A stretch of 8,537 nt of DNA, from the NCBI GenBank assembly GCA_030043155.1, contig JASHYE010000043.1, forward strand, positions 1 to 8,537. Direction: 5' to 3'. The DNA is from Candidatus Acidiferrales bacterium (GTDB lineage Bacteria; Acidobacteriota; Terriglobia; Acidoferrales; UBA7541). Positions within the stretch are counted from its first letter, which is position 1. Each line of letters starts with the position of its first letter. The notes under the pieces are model-generated. The model saw nothing but the letters and a program-made list of their open reading frames with translations, made no database searches and was not told where the DNA came from. Below, piece after piece: positions 1 through 5,641 of this stretch. A program made the translations under genes and the position numbers.

Positions 1-1528
1 TGGGCGAATCGCGGCAATTGGCGATTTGGCGGGCGCGCAGGCGAAGCAGACGATTAATGCGGCGGGGCGCGTAGTTGCACCGGGCTTCATAGACATGCTG
101 GGGCAATCAGAGACCACCATACTTGTGGATCCGCATGTGCCGTCAAAGATATTTCAGGGGATTACAACCGAGATTACGGGTGAAGGTGATTCAGTGGCGC
201 CGCAGACCGACGCGACGATCAAGAGTCTGAATACAGATTGCGAACACTATGGAATCTCGTGCAATTGGCGGACGTTTACAGAGTATTTTGCGCGGCTGCA
301 GAAGCAAGGGATGGGGATCAATTTGGGAACCTATGTGGGAGCGACGCAAGTACGACGTGCAGTGATTGGCGAGGACGACGTGCAGGCGACGCCGGAACAG
401 CTCGAAAAAATGAAACAGCTTGTGGCGGAAGCGATGCGCGAGGGAGCGCTGGGGCTTTCGTCGGCGCTGGAATATCCGCCGGCGCCGTATGCGTCGACGG
501 ACGAATTAATTGCGTTGGCTTCGGTAGCATCCCAATACGGCGGAATTTACGCGACGCACATGCGCAATGAAGGCGACGGAGAAATGGATGCGCTTGCGGA
601 GACGGCGCGAATCGGGCGAGAGGCGCACATTCCGGTGGAGATTTTTCATCTGAAGACTTCGGGCAAAGCGAACTGGGGAAAAATGCCGCAGGTGGTGGCG
701 TTCATTGACAAGGAGCGCAGCGAAGGCGTGGACATCGAAGCGGACACGTATGCATACACCGCTTGGGAAAACGGGCTCTCGGCTTACATTCCACCGTGGG
801 CACATGATGGCGGAACAAACAAGCTGCTGGCGCGGCTGCAAGACCCGACCACCCGTGTGCGCATTCGCAAGGACATGGAAACGCCTACGAAAGAATGGGA
901 CAACGAGTGGCAGGAAGTGACGGGCCCGCAGGGAATCTTGATTGCGTCCGTGAATAATCCGGACTTGATGAATTTGCAGGGGAAGACCATCGCCGAAGTG
1001 TCGAAAATGTGGAATGAAAACCCGATCGATACGATCTTCGACTTAATTATCAAAGACAGCGCGAGAACGGACGTGGTGACGTTTGGGATGAGCGAGCCAG
1101 ATGTGGAACTCGCGCTGAAACAGCCGTGGGTCTCGGTCGATAATGATGCATCAGGGGCTTCGCCGACGGGAATTTTGGGGCAGGACCATCCGCATCCGCG
1201 GGCCTATGGGACTTTTCCGCGAGTGATCCGGAAATTTGTGCGGGGGGAGCATTTGTTGACGCTCCCCGATGCGATCCGGAAATTCTCTGCCTTGCCGGCG
1301 CAGAGGGAGCATTTGGCGGATCGGGGCGTTTTGAAAAAAGGAATGTGGGCGGACGTGGTGGTGTTCGATCCAGCGAAGGTGCGGGACTTGGCGACCTATG
1401 AGAATCCCAACCAGCTTTCTGTGGGGATGGATTTCGTCCTGGTGAATGGCATACCTGTGATCGCCGAAGGAAAAATGACCAATGCGCTGCCTGGCCAGGT
1501 GATTTACGGGCCGGGAAAGAAGCAGTGA
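1..1528 (+). CDS. D-aminoacylase-like N-acyl-amino-acid amidohydrolase, 5' end missing
   Basis: This is the C-terminal ~508 codons of an amidohydrolase-superfamily enzyme of the N-acyl-D-amino-acid deacylase group, which hydrolyses N-acyl-D-amino acids to the D-amino acid and a carboxylate. The frame is open from base 2, reading GRIAAIGDL before a TTG at 26, so that TTG is not the real start. The missing part is probably a signal peptide or first strands. Visible family motifs are AAGRVVAPGFID (about 59-94), ATHMRNEG (His codon 557-559), EIFHLKTSGKANWGK (His 647-649), EADTYAYTAWENG, SVDNDASG (Asp 1139-1141), HPHPRAYGTFPRVI, and a C-terminal GVLKKGMWADVVVFDP strand typical of the composite beta-domain. 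Oddly, the usual HxH after GFID is replaced by GFIDMLGQSE (83-112), and the usual NCG cysteine by TGEG (Glu 182-184). The family is secure; the exact substrate (D-amino acid, dipeptide or another N-acyl compound) is not. The gene probably shares a transcript with the TPR gene 45 bases downstream. Confidence 0.9.
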   Translation, partial: GRIAAIGDLAGAQAKQTINAAGRVVAPGFIDMLGQSETTILVDPHVPSKIFQGITTEITGEGDSVAPQTDATIKSLNTDCEHYGISCNWRTFTEYFARLQKQGMGINLGTYVGATQVRRAVIGEDDVQATPEQLEKMKQLVAEAMREGALGLSSALEYPPAPYASTDELIALASVASQYGGIYATHMRNEGDGEMDALAETARIGREAHIPVEIFHLKTSGKANWGKMPQVVAFIDKERSEGVDIEADTYAYTAWENGLSAYIPPWAHDGGTNKLLARLQDPTTRVRIRKDMETPTKEWDNEWQEVTGPQGILIASVNNPDLMNLQGKTIAEVSKMWNENPIDTIFDLIIKDSARTDVVTFGMSEPDVELALKQPWVSVDNDASGASPTGILGQDHPHPRAYGTFPRVIRKFVRGEHLLTLPDAIRKFSALPAQREHLADRGVLKKGMWADVVVFDPAKVRDLATYENPNQLSVGMDFVLVNGIPVIAEGKMTNALPGQVIYGPGKKQ

Positions 1529-1543
1529 AATGCTGAGAGCATT
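1529..1543 (+). other. Intercistronic perfect hairpin (AATGCT-GAG-AGCATT)
   Basis: A perfect 6-bp inverted repeat with a 3-base loop begins at the base directly after the TGA stop of the amidohydrolase gene. No T-run follows it, so it does not look like a classical intrinsic terminator. It could be a transcript-stabilising or processing hairpin between two cotranscribed genes, or chance. Confidence 0.4.
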
Positions 1544-1560
1544 AGGCTGTAGAATCAGGC

Positions 1561-1567
1561 GAGGAGA
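1561..1567 (+). promoter_or_regulatory. Ribosome binding site of the TPR gene
   Basis: GAGGAGA ends 6 bases before the ATG at 1574. It supports this start for the TPR protein, and the resulting N-terminus is a good signal peptide. Confidence 0.7.
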
Positions 1568-1573
1568 ACTGGC

Positions 1574-3199
1574 ATGAGGGGAACATGGGGAAGTCGGATT
1601 ATTGTGGGGGTGGTTTGCGCCGGAGCATTTGCGATTGCAAATTCGGCTGTCGCGGCGGGCAGTCCGGCCGCAAGGACAAACCGCCCGCAGGGCGAACAAC
1701 TGGGGACCGTAAATTTCCCGATTTCGTGCACGCCGGATGCGCAGAAGACATTCAATACCGGACTAGCGTTGCTGCACAATTTTCAATATGAAGAGGCCGA
1801 ACAGACGTTTTCGCAGGCGGCGCAGCAAGATCCCACGTGCGCGATGGCCTTTTGGGGAAAGGCAATGTCGCTTTATCACCAGTTGTGGGATTGGCCGAGC
1901 GCAGACACGTTGAAAGAAGGGCACGACGATACGTCGCAGGCGCAAAAGCTTCGCGCGAAGACTGAGCAGGAAAGAATGTACGTGGTCGCGGCAGGAGTTT
2001 TCTTTCAGGACAATCCGAACCTGAGCAAGGCTTCGCGAATCAAGGCGTATTCGGACTGGATGGGTAGAATTTTCACGAAGTATCCCGACGACGTGAATGC
2101 GGGTGCATTTTACGCGCTGTCGCTGATCACGTTGCAAGGGAAAAAAGCGGATCAGGATGCGAATCGTAAGCAGGCAATCGACATTCTGGACAAATTGATG
2201 GCCGTGGCGCCGGATAATCCTGGTGTGCTGCACTATTTGATCCATTCGGCGGATACGCCGGAACTTGCTTCGCAAGGGCTTGAAGCGGCGCGGCGCTATG
2301 CAAAAATCGCCCCGGATTCATCGCACGCGCTGCACATGCCTTCGCATATTTTTGTGCGGCTAGGATTGTGGCAGGAGGCGATTGATTCCAATATTGCCGC
2401 GGAAGCAGCGGCTGCGCAGGCGACGCAAGCAGGAAAAGCGGATGCGACGTATCAGTTTCACGCAATGGATTTTCTGAATTACGTTTATTTGCAAAGCGGC
2501 CAGGCGGCAAAGGCTCAGGCCATTCTGGGGGAATTGAAGAGCGTGCCGGGGGCGACGCCGGATGAGACCGCCTGGAATACAGCAATGTTACAAGCGCGAA
2601 ATGCAATTGAGTTGCATCAATGGGAAGAAGCTGCCGAGCTACCTGTTCCCGATGTGAAACCGGACCAGTTGGAAGAAACGTACTGGGTGCGCGCAATTGG
2701 CGCGGCGCGAATTGGAGATACCGCCGGAGCAACGACGGACCTGGAGAATCTGCAGAAGTCAGTTGACGCGGGGCGGGCCGAAGAGCAGAAGATGGGCTAC
2801 AAACCCTCCACAGGTGAAACTACTGAGCAACAAGAAGCTGAGGCTTGGCTCGATTATGCACAAGGGAAGCACGAAGAAGCCGTGAAGGCGATGCGCGAGG
2901 CAGCGAAGAAGGAAGATGCGGATGGTGTGGATTCGCTGACAATGCCGGCACGGGAGATGCTGGGCGACATGCTGCTGGAGATGAAAAAGCCGGACGACGC
3001 GCTGGTCGAATACAAAGCGGCGCTCGCGGAATCACCAAACCGGTTCGATGGGCTCTACGGCGCGGCGCAGGCGGCACAGCTTGCGGGAAATGCCACGGAA
3101 GCCCGCGGGTATCTGGCGAAGCTTGTCAAGGTTTGCAGCCCGGATGCAGACCGCCCGGAACTTCAGACGGCGCGGCAGGAAGTTGCGGCAGAGCAGTGA
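1574..3199 (+). CDS. Exported tetratricopeptide-repeat protein, function unknown
   Basis: A 541-aa protein with a Sec signal peptide: basic start MRGTWGSR, hydrophobic core about residues 9-27, likely cleavage near AVAA/GS at 28-29. Cys15 does not sit in a good lipobox, so it is probably not a lipoprotein. The mature part is helical TPR-like: an N-terminal unit about 56-105 (LALLHNFQYEEAEQTFSQAA, then PTCAMAFWGKAM), a middle unit about 204-260 with HYLIHSAD and HALHMPSHIF, a unit about 293-320, and C-terminal units about 424-445 and 460-520 (MLGDMLLEMKKPDDALVEYK; AAQAAQLAGNATEARGYL). The pattern is common among uncharacterised secreted TPR proteins of acidobacteria and proteobacteria. It holds Cys52, Cys89 and clustered His220, 224, 251, 254, 258 and 296. 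TPR folds usually bind proteins or peptides, but the ligand is unknown. It probably acts in the periplasm or on the cell surface. Synteny with the upstream deacylase suggests, but does not show, a shared role. Confidence 0.9.
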   Translation: MRGTWGSRIIVGVVCAGAFAIANSAVAAGSPAARTNRPQGEQLGTVNFPISCTPDAQKTFNTGLALLHNFQYEEAEQTFSQAAQQDPTCAMAFWGKAMSLYHQLWDWPSADTLKEGHDDTSQAQKLRAKTEQERMYVVAAGVFFQDNPNLSKASRIKAYSDWMGRIFTKYPDDVNAGAFYALSLITLQGKKADQDANRKQAIDILDKLMAVAPDNPGVLHYLIHSADTPELASQGLEAARRYAKIAPDSSHALHMPSHIFVRLGLWQEAIDSNIAAEAAAAQATQAGKADATYQFHAMDFLNYVYLQSGQAAKAQAILGELKSVPGATPDETAWNTAMLQARNAIELHQWEEAAELPVPDVKPDQLEETYWVRAIGAARIGDTAGATTDLENLQKSVDAGRAEEQKMGYKPSTGETTEQQEAEAWLDYAQGKHEEAVKAMREAAKKEDADGVDSLTMPAREMLGDMLLEMKKPDDALVEYKAALAESPNRFDGLYGAAQAAQLAGNATEARGYLAKLVKVCSPDADRPELQTARQEVAAEQ

Positions 3200-3223
3200 T
3201 AAGTGGCGAGTGACCAGTGACGA
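3196..3223 (+). repeat. Degenerate heptad tandem repeat, four units
   Basis: Four consecutive 7-mers, GTGATAA, GTGGCGA, GTGACCA and GTGACGA, follow each other without gaps. The first unit includes the TGA stop of the TPR gene. The consensus is GTGACGA. Only GTGA or GTGG is strictly shared, so the repeat is short and degenerate. Confidence 0.5.
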
Positions 3224-3297
3224 GAAAAGACTAAAGAGCCAAAGTCACGTTTTGCTGCGAAATGGCACCGTCGCATCGATCGTTGAGCAGGCCTCGC
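3200..3297. other. Convergent intergenic gap
   Basis: Ninety-eight bases separate the stops of two genes that face each other. Apart from the heptad repeat at the left end, I see only weak inverted repeats (TGCGA 3256-3260 with TCGCA 3271-3275; GTGAC 3217-3221 with GTCAC 3244-3248). Neither has a convincing T-run on either strand, so no terminator is called. Confidence 0.6.
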
Positions 3298-3951
3298 TTA
3301 ATTGATGTCGAGCTCGCCGGCGCCGACATGAGCGTAAAGCGAGTATTTGCCGGCTGAGCTTTTATTGGGAACCGTGTTGCTTCGAAATGAACGGAAAAGC
3401 CCGCTTTTTGAAACGCCGAATGCGCTCACCTCAAGGTCTCCCGTCGTAACGGAAGTGTCTACAGGGCCGTAGTCGTTTGCGTTCGGCAGAGTGATGTCCA
3501 TCTGGCCAGCGTGAATCTGCAAATCCTTGTTGCCGTCGACGTGATCGATATCCAGCTCGCCTGCAAACATTCGGAAATAAAGATTGGACTGGCGAGGAAT
3601 TTCAATATCAATTTGGAAATTGTTGGAAGGGCCGCCAGAGATGTCCATGTCGCTGAGATTGCCATTCTGTTTCAGACTGACGCGGACGTCACGGATCGAA
3701 TCCGAGTCGGGCACGGAGAAACGGATGGAAATTTTATTTTGATCCGTTCCAGTGATGCGCACGCCGGAAGAGCGAATGTGCATCCGCAGTTGGCCTCCAG
3801 AAGGGAAGGCCGCTTCGAACCGATCCTGGCCCGTCTCGGAGATGGTGTTGGATTTTTGAGCAGAGGCGGGACGCGATGAAAGTAAGATCAAGAGCGAAAC
3901 GGCGAGAAGACCAGAAAAGCGAAGATTTAGCGAGTCAGTTCTCCGGTGCAT
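3298..3951 (-). CDS. Secreted DUF4097-like beta-repeat protein
   Basis: A 217-aa protein of the DUF4097/'putative adhesin' type, a repetitive beta-solenoid-like fold of unknown function usually found in the envelope. The start at 3951 is chosen because it gives a clean signal peptide (MHRRTDSLNLR, hydrophobic 12-24, cleavage at ASA/Q 31-32) and has GGAGGT 6 bases upstream. The mature protein carries repeating strand-turn units with a recurring motif: AGELDI (130-135), AGQMDI (148-153), TGDLEV (170-175) and AGELDI (211-216). The last copy ends the protein. An in-frame ATG at 4032 would add 27 residues and overlaps the upstream stop as ATGA, but it would bury the signal peptide. It is the last gene of the minus-strand operon, 77 bases after the NmrA-like gene. 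The exported location is well supported; an adhesive role is not shown. Confidence 0.82.
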   Translation of the reverse strand: MHRRTDSLNLRFSGLLAVSLLILLSSRPASAQKSNTISETGQDRFEAAFPSGGQLRMHIRSSGVRITGTDQNKISIRFSVPDSDSIRDVRVSLKQNGNLSDMDISGGPSNNFQIDIEIPRQSNLYFRMFAGELDIDHVDGNKDLQIHAGQMDITLPNANDYGPVDTSVTTGDLEVSAFGVSKSGLFRSFRSNTVPNKSSAGKYSLYAHVGAGELDIN

Positions 3952-3957
3952 TGGGAC

Positions 3958-3963
3958 ACCTCC
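3958..3963 (-). promoter_or_regulatory. Ribosome binding site deciding the DUF4097-like start
   Basis: GGAGGT on the minus strand, 6 bases before the ATG at 3951. It favours this start over the ATG at 4032. Confidence 0.7.
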
Positions 3964-4028
3964 ACCCTCAATGAGATACGATGAAATTGGGGAAATGGTT
4001 CCCAGTCGCTGCGGTCCCGGCGGTGTTT

Positions 4029-4934
4029 TCATGCACCAGCGGCGCGTCGCTGAAATTGCGGAGCGAAGACCGCCTCGGCGAATTGCTCGAGCGTCGTAGG
4101 CGTGGTGTTCTTGTCCGAGCGCGGCTCCTGCGGGTTAAGCAGACCATCGTTTGCGCCCTTCCACATTTCAATCACTAGCGCAACCGAGCTTTTTGGCAGG
4201 CCCATGCTGCCCAGTGCGGATTCGAGGAGCATCAGCGGCATTTGGACGTAGGCGAGATTGGGCTTGCCGATGGCGCGTCCGATAATGCCCGCGCACTCGC
4301 GCATGGTCACGTCGTGGGGGCCGAGAAGTTCTTGCGTGGAGTGGCCAGAGAAATCACGGGCGGCGAGGCGCGAAGCGGCGTAGCTACCGATGTCGCGCGT
4401 GGCGATCATGGCAGACGGCACGTCGGCTGATGCGAAGCCGGGCAGCGCGTTCATCATGCGAATGCCGTCGATGCTCATGAGGAGGTTTTCCATGAAATGC
4501 GTCGGGCGCAAGTGGAGGGCGTTCAGCGATGAGATGCGATTGAGCTTTTCCTCCATGTTGTGCAGGCCGACGATAGGCCCAACGTTTTCTGGATGCTGGG
4601 CGCCGATGCTGGAAAGCACGACGGCGAATTTGACGCCGGACTTCTCGGCACCGGAGGTATAGGCGTCGCTGATGCGTTCTTGGTACGCGCGAAAATCGTC
4701 GCGGTGCAGGCCCTGCGACGGGATGACGAGATAGGCGGCGTCAGCACCCTCGAAGGCGCGTGCCATCTCGTCAGCATTTTCGACGTTGGCGACCAATGGC
4801 TCAGCGCCTTTTGCGGTGAAGCGCTCAAGTTTCGAGGCATCGCGCCCAATGACGCGGATTTTTTCGCCTTTCGCGAGCAGCGCTTCAGCTGCAACCGATC
4901 CTGTATTTCCTGTGGCTCCTGTGATGACGATCAT
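4029..4934 (-). CDS. NmrA-like atypical SDR, NAD(P)-binding protein
   Basis: A 301-aa Rossmann-fold protein of the atypical short-chain dehydrogenase class (NmrA/NAD(P)H-binding, azoreductase-like). It opens directly with the nucleotide loop MIVITGATGNTGSVAAEALL (GATGNTG at residues 6-12). Arg31 after the second strand (RVIGRD) is often linked with NADP(H) preference. Further family marks are GADAAYLVIP (63-72), VVLSSIGA (105-112), LHLRPTHFMENLL (140-152) and a C-terminal TTLEQFAEAVFAP. The classical YxxxK catalytic pair is absent; the corresponding stretch reads GLHNMEEKL (123-131). It may therefore be a redox sensor, an isomerase/reductase of unusual type, or non-catalytic. The start at 4934 is chosen over an upstream ATG at 4958 because GGGAGG lies 5 bases upstream and the glycine loop normally sits at the extreme N-terminus. 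It lies 33 bases after the 114-aa membrane protein gene on the same strand. Cytoplasmic; substrate unknown. Confidence 0.88.
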   Translation of the reverse strand: MIVITGATGNTGSVAAEALLAKGEKIRVIGRDASKLERFTAKGAEPLVANVENADEMARAFEGADAAYLVIPSQGLHRDDFRAYQERISDAYTSGAEKSGVKFAVVLSSIGAQHPENVGPIVGLHNMEEKLNRISSLNALHLRPTHFMENLLMSIDGIRMMNALPGFASADVPSAMIATRDIGSYAASRLAARDFSGHSTQELLGPHDVTMRECAGIIGRAIGKPNLAYVQMPLMLLESALGSMGLPKSSVALVIEMWKGANDGLLNPQEPRSDKNTTPTTLEQFAEAVFAPQFQRRAAGA

Positions 4935-4939
4935 GAACC

Positions 4940-4945
4940 CCTCCC
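4940..4945 (-). promoter_or_regulatory. Ribosome binding site deciding the NmrA-like start
   Basis: GGGAGG on the minus strand, 5 bases before the ATG at 4934. It supports that start over the in-frame ATG at 4958. Confidence 0.65.
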
Positions 4946-4967
4946 ACCAGCACAGCAAAACAAAGAC

Positions 4968-5312
4968 TCAGGTTCCCTTGCCGATTGCACGCGCGATTGG
5001 TGCATTCGATACTGTCTTTTGGCCCGAACGGATTAAATGTGCGAAGCGGCGAACGAAAATGAATTTAAGAACGACGAAAGCGGCCGCGAGGATCAGAAGA
5101 GCATTCCCCCAGAAATGCATGCGCGAATAAATGGAAATGCCAGCGATGGCAGCAGCGAGGCAGAAAATCAAAGAGACATTGCTGAACAAGAATGCTCGCC
5201 GCGCGGCGGCAGGCAAATCCTGGCGGCGAGCGATGAGCACAGAAACGTACACAGCAGCGGCAGCGGAAAGGATGATCAGTGCGATAAGGCCGAATTTGAC
5301 GGCGGGAGTCAT
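4968..5312 (-). CDS. Small three-helix membrane protein (114 aa)
   Basis: I do not recognise this family. The protein has three hydrophobic segments: about 5-28 (VKFGLIALIILSAAAAVYVS), about 41-62 (FLFSNVSLIFCLAAAIAGIS) and about 67-87 (FWGNALLILAAAFVVLKFIF). A basic loop, ARRQDLPAAARR, lies at 28-39, and the tail is basic (RRFAHLIRSGQK). The loop/tail charge suggests an inner-membrane protein; the basic loop between helices 1 and 2 is probably cytoplasmic. Its ATG overlaps the stop of the preceding 110-aa membrane protein gene as ATGA, so translation is probably coupled; a GAGGA lies 11 bases upstream. It resembles that neighbour in length and layout, with a DL in the first loop, GI then SR after helix 2, and Trp68 at the same position. 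No catalytic motif is visible. The neighbour overlap on both sides of the pair supports it being a real gene. Confidence 0.8.
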   Translation of the reverse strand: MTPAVKFGLIALIILSAAAAVYVSVLIARRQDLPAAARRAFLFSNVSLIFCLAAAIAGISIYSRMHFWGNALLILAAAFVVLKFIFVRRFAHLIRSGQKTVSNAPIARAIGKGT

Positions 5313-5641
5313 TGCGGTTGTGATCCTCGTGCCATTTTTCCTCGAATGCCGTTCGCGAGAAGCTTCACAAGGGTATAAAAGGGGAACGCAACATATGCAA
5401 AGGCAAAAAACAGCATGGAGTCGGAGGCTCCGCGCTCCCAGACGGTTCCTCTAGATGCCGCGATTCCAATGATACCGGATGCTAGCAGCAAAATGAGACA
5501 GGCCCGGCGGACAATAAGTCGGTATTTCATGCCACGCGAGAGGTCGCGCATTCTTGAAATGAAATAAATGAAGCCAACGGTCCAGCAGATTCCAAGGATT
5601 GCCAGGATTACGGCCGCCGTCGAATTTATGTGGGCGTTCAT
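5309..5641 (-). CDS. Small three-helix membrane protein (110 aa)
   Basis: I do not recognise this family. The protein has three hydrophobic segments: about 9-29 ([20 protein letters not shown]), 47-62 ([16 protein letters not shown]) and about 74-96 ([20 protein letters not shown]). A strongly basic loop ([12 protein letters not shown]) follows helix 1, and the tail is basic. The start at 5641 is chosen because it gives the membrane protein directly. The same frame stays open to an ATG at 5977, but that extension is an Arg-rich shadow of urocanase. The ATG overlaps the hutU stop as ATGA, and its own stop overlaps the next gene's start in the same way, so all three are likely translated as a coupled set. 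The Shine-Dalgarno is weak, which fits coupling. It is probably a paralogue of the 114-aa protein that follows. No function can be assigned. Confidence 0.8.
   Translation of the reverse strand: MNAHINSTAAVILAILGICWTVGFIYFISRMRDLSRGMKYRLIVRRACLILLLASGIIGIAASRGTVWERGASDSMLFFAFAYVAFPFYTLVKLLANGIRGKMARGSQPQ

Noticed and set aside
26..28. TTG as start of the amidohydrolase
   Set aside because: The frame is open upstream to the window edge and the residues before it (GRIAAIGDL) are the expected conserved strand, so the real start is outside.
1151..1699. 182-codon minus-strand frame across the amidohydrolase/TPR junction
   Set aside because: Arg/Pro/His-rich, antisense to two well-supported genes, no motif; a shadow frame.
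3200..3297. Intrinsic terminator between the convergent genes
   Set aside because: The two inverted repeats found have 5-bp arms with loops of 10 and 22 bases, and no T-run on either strand in the right place.
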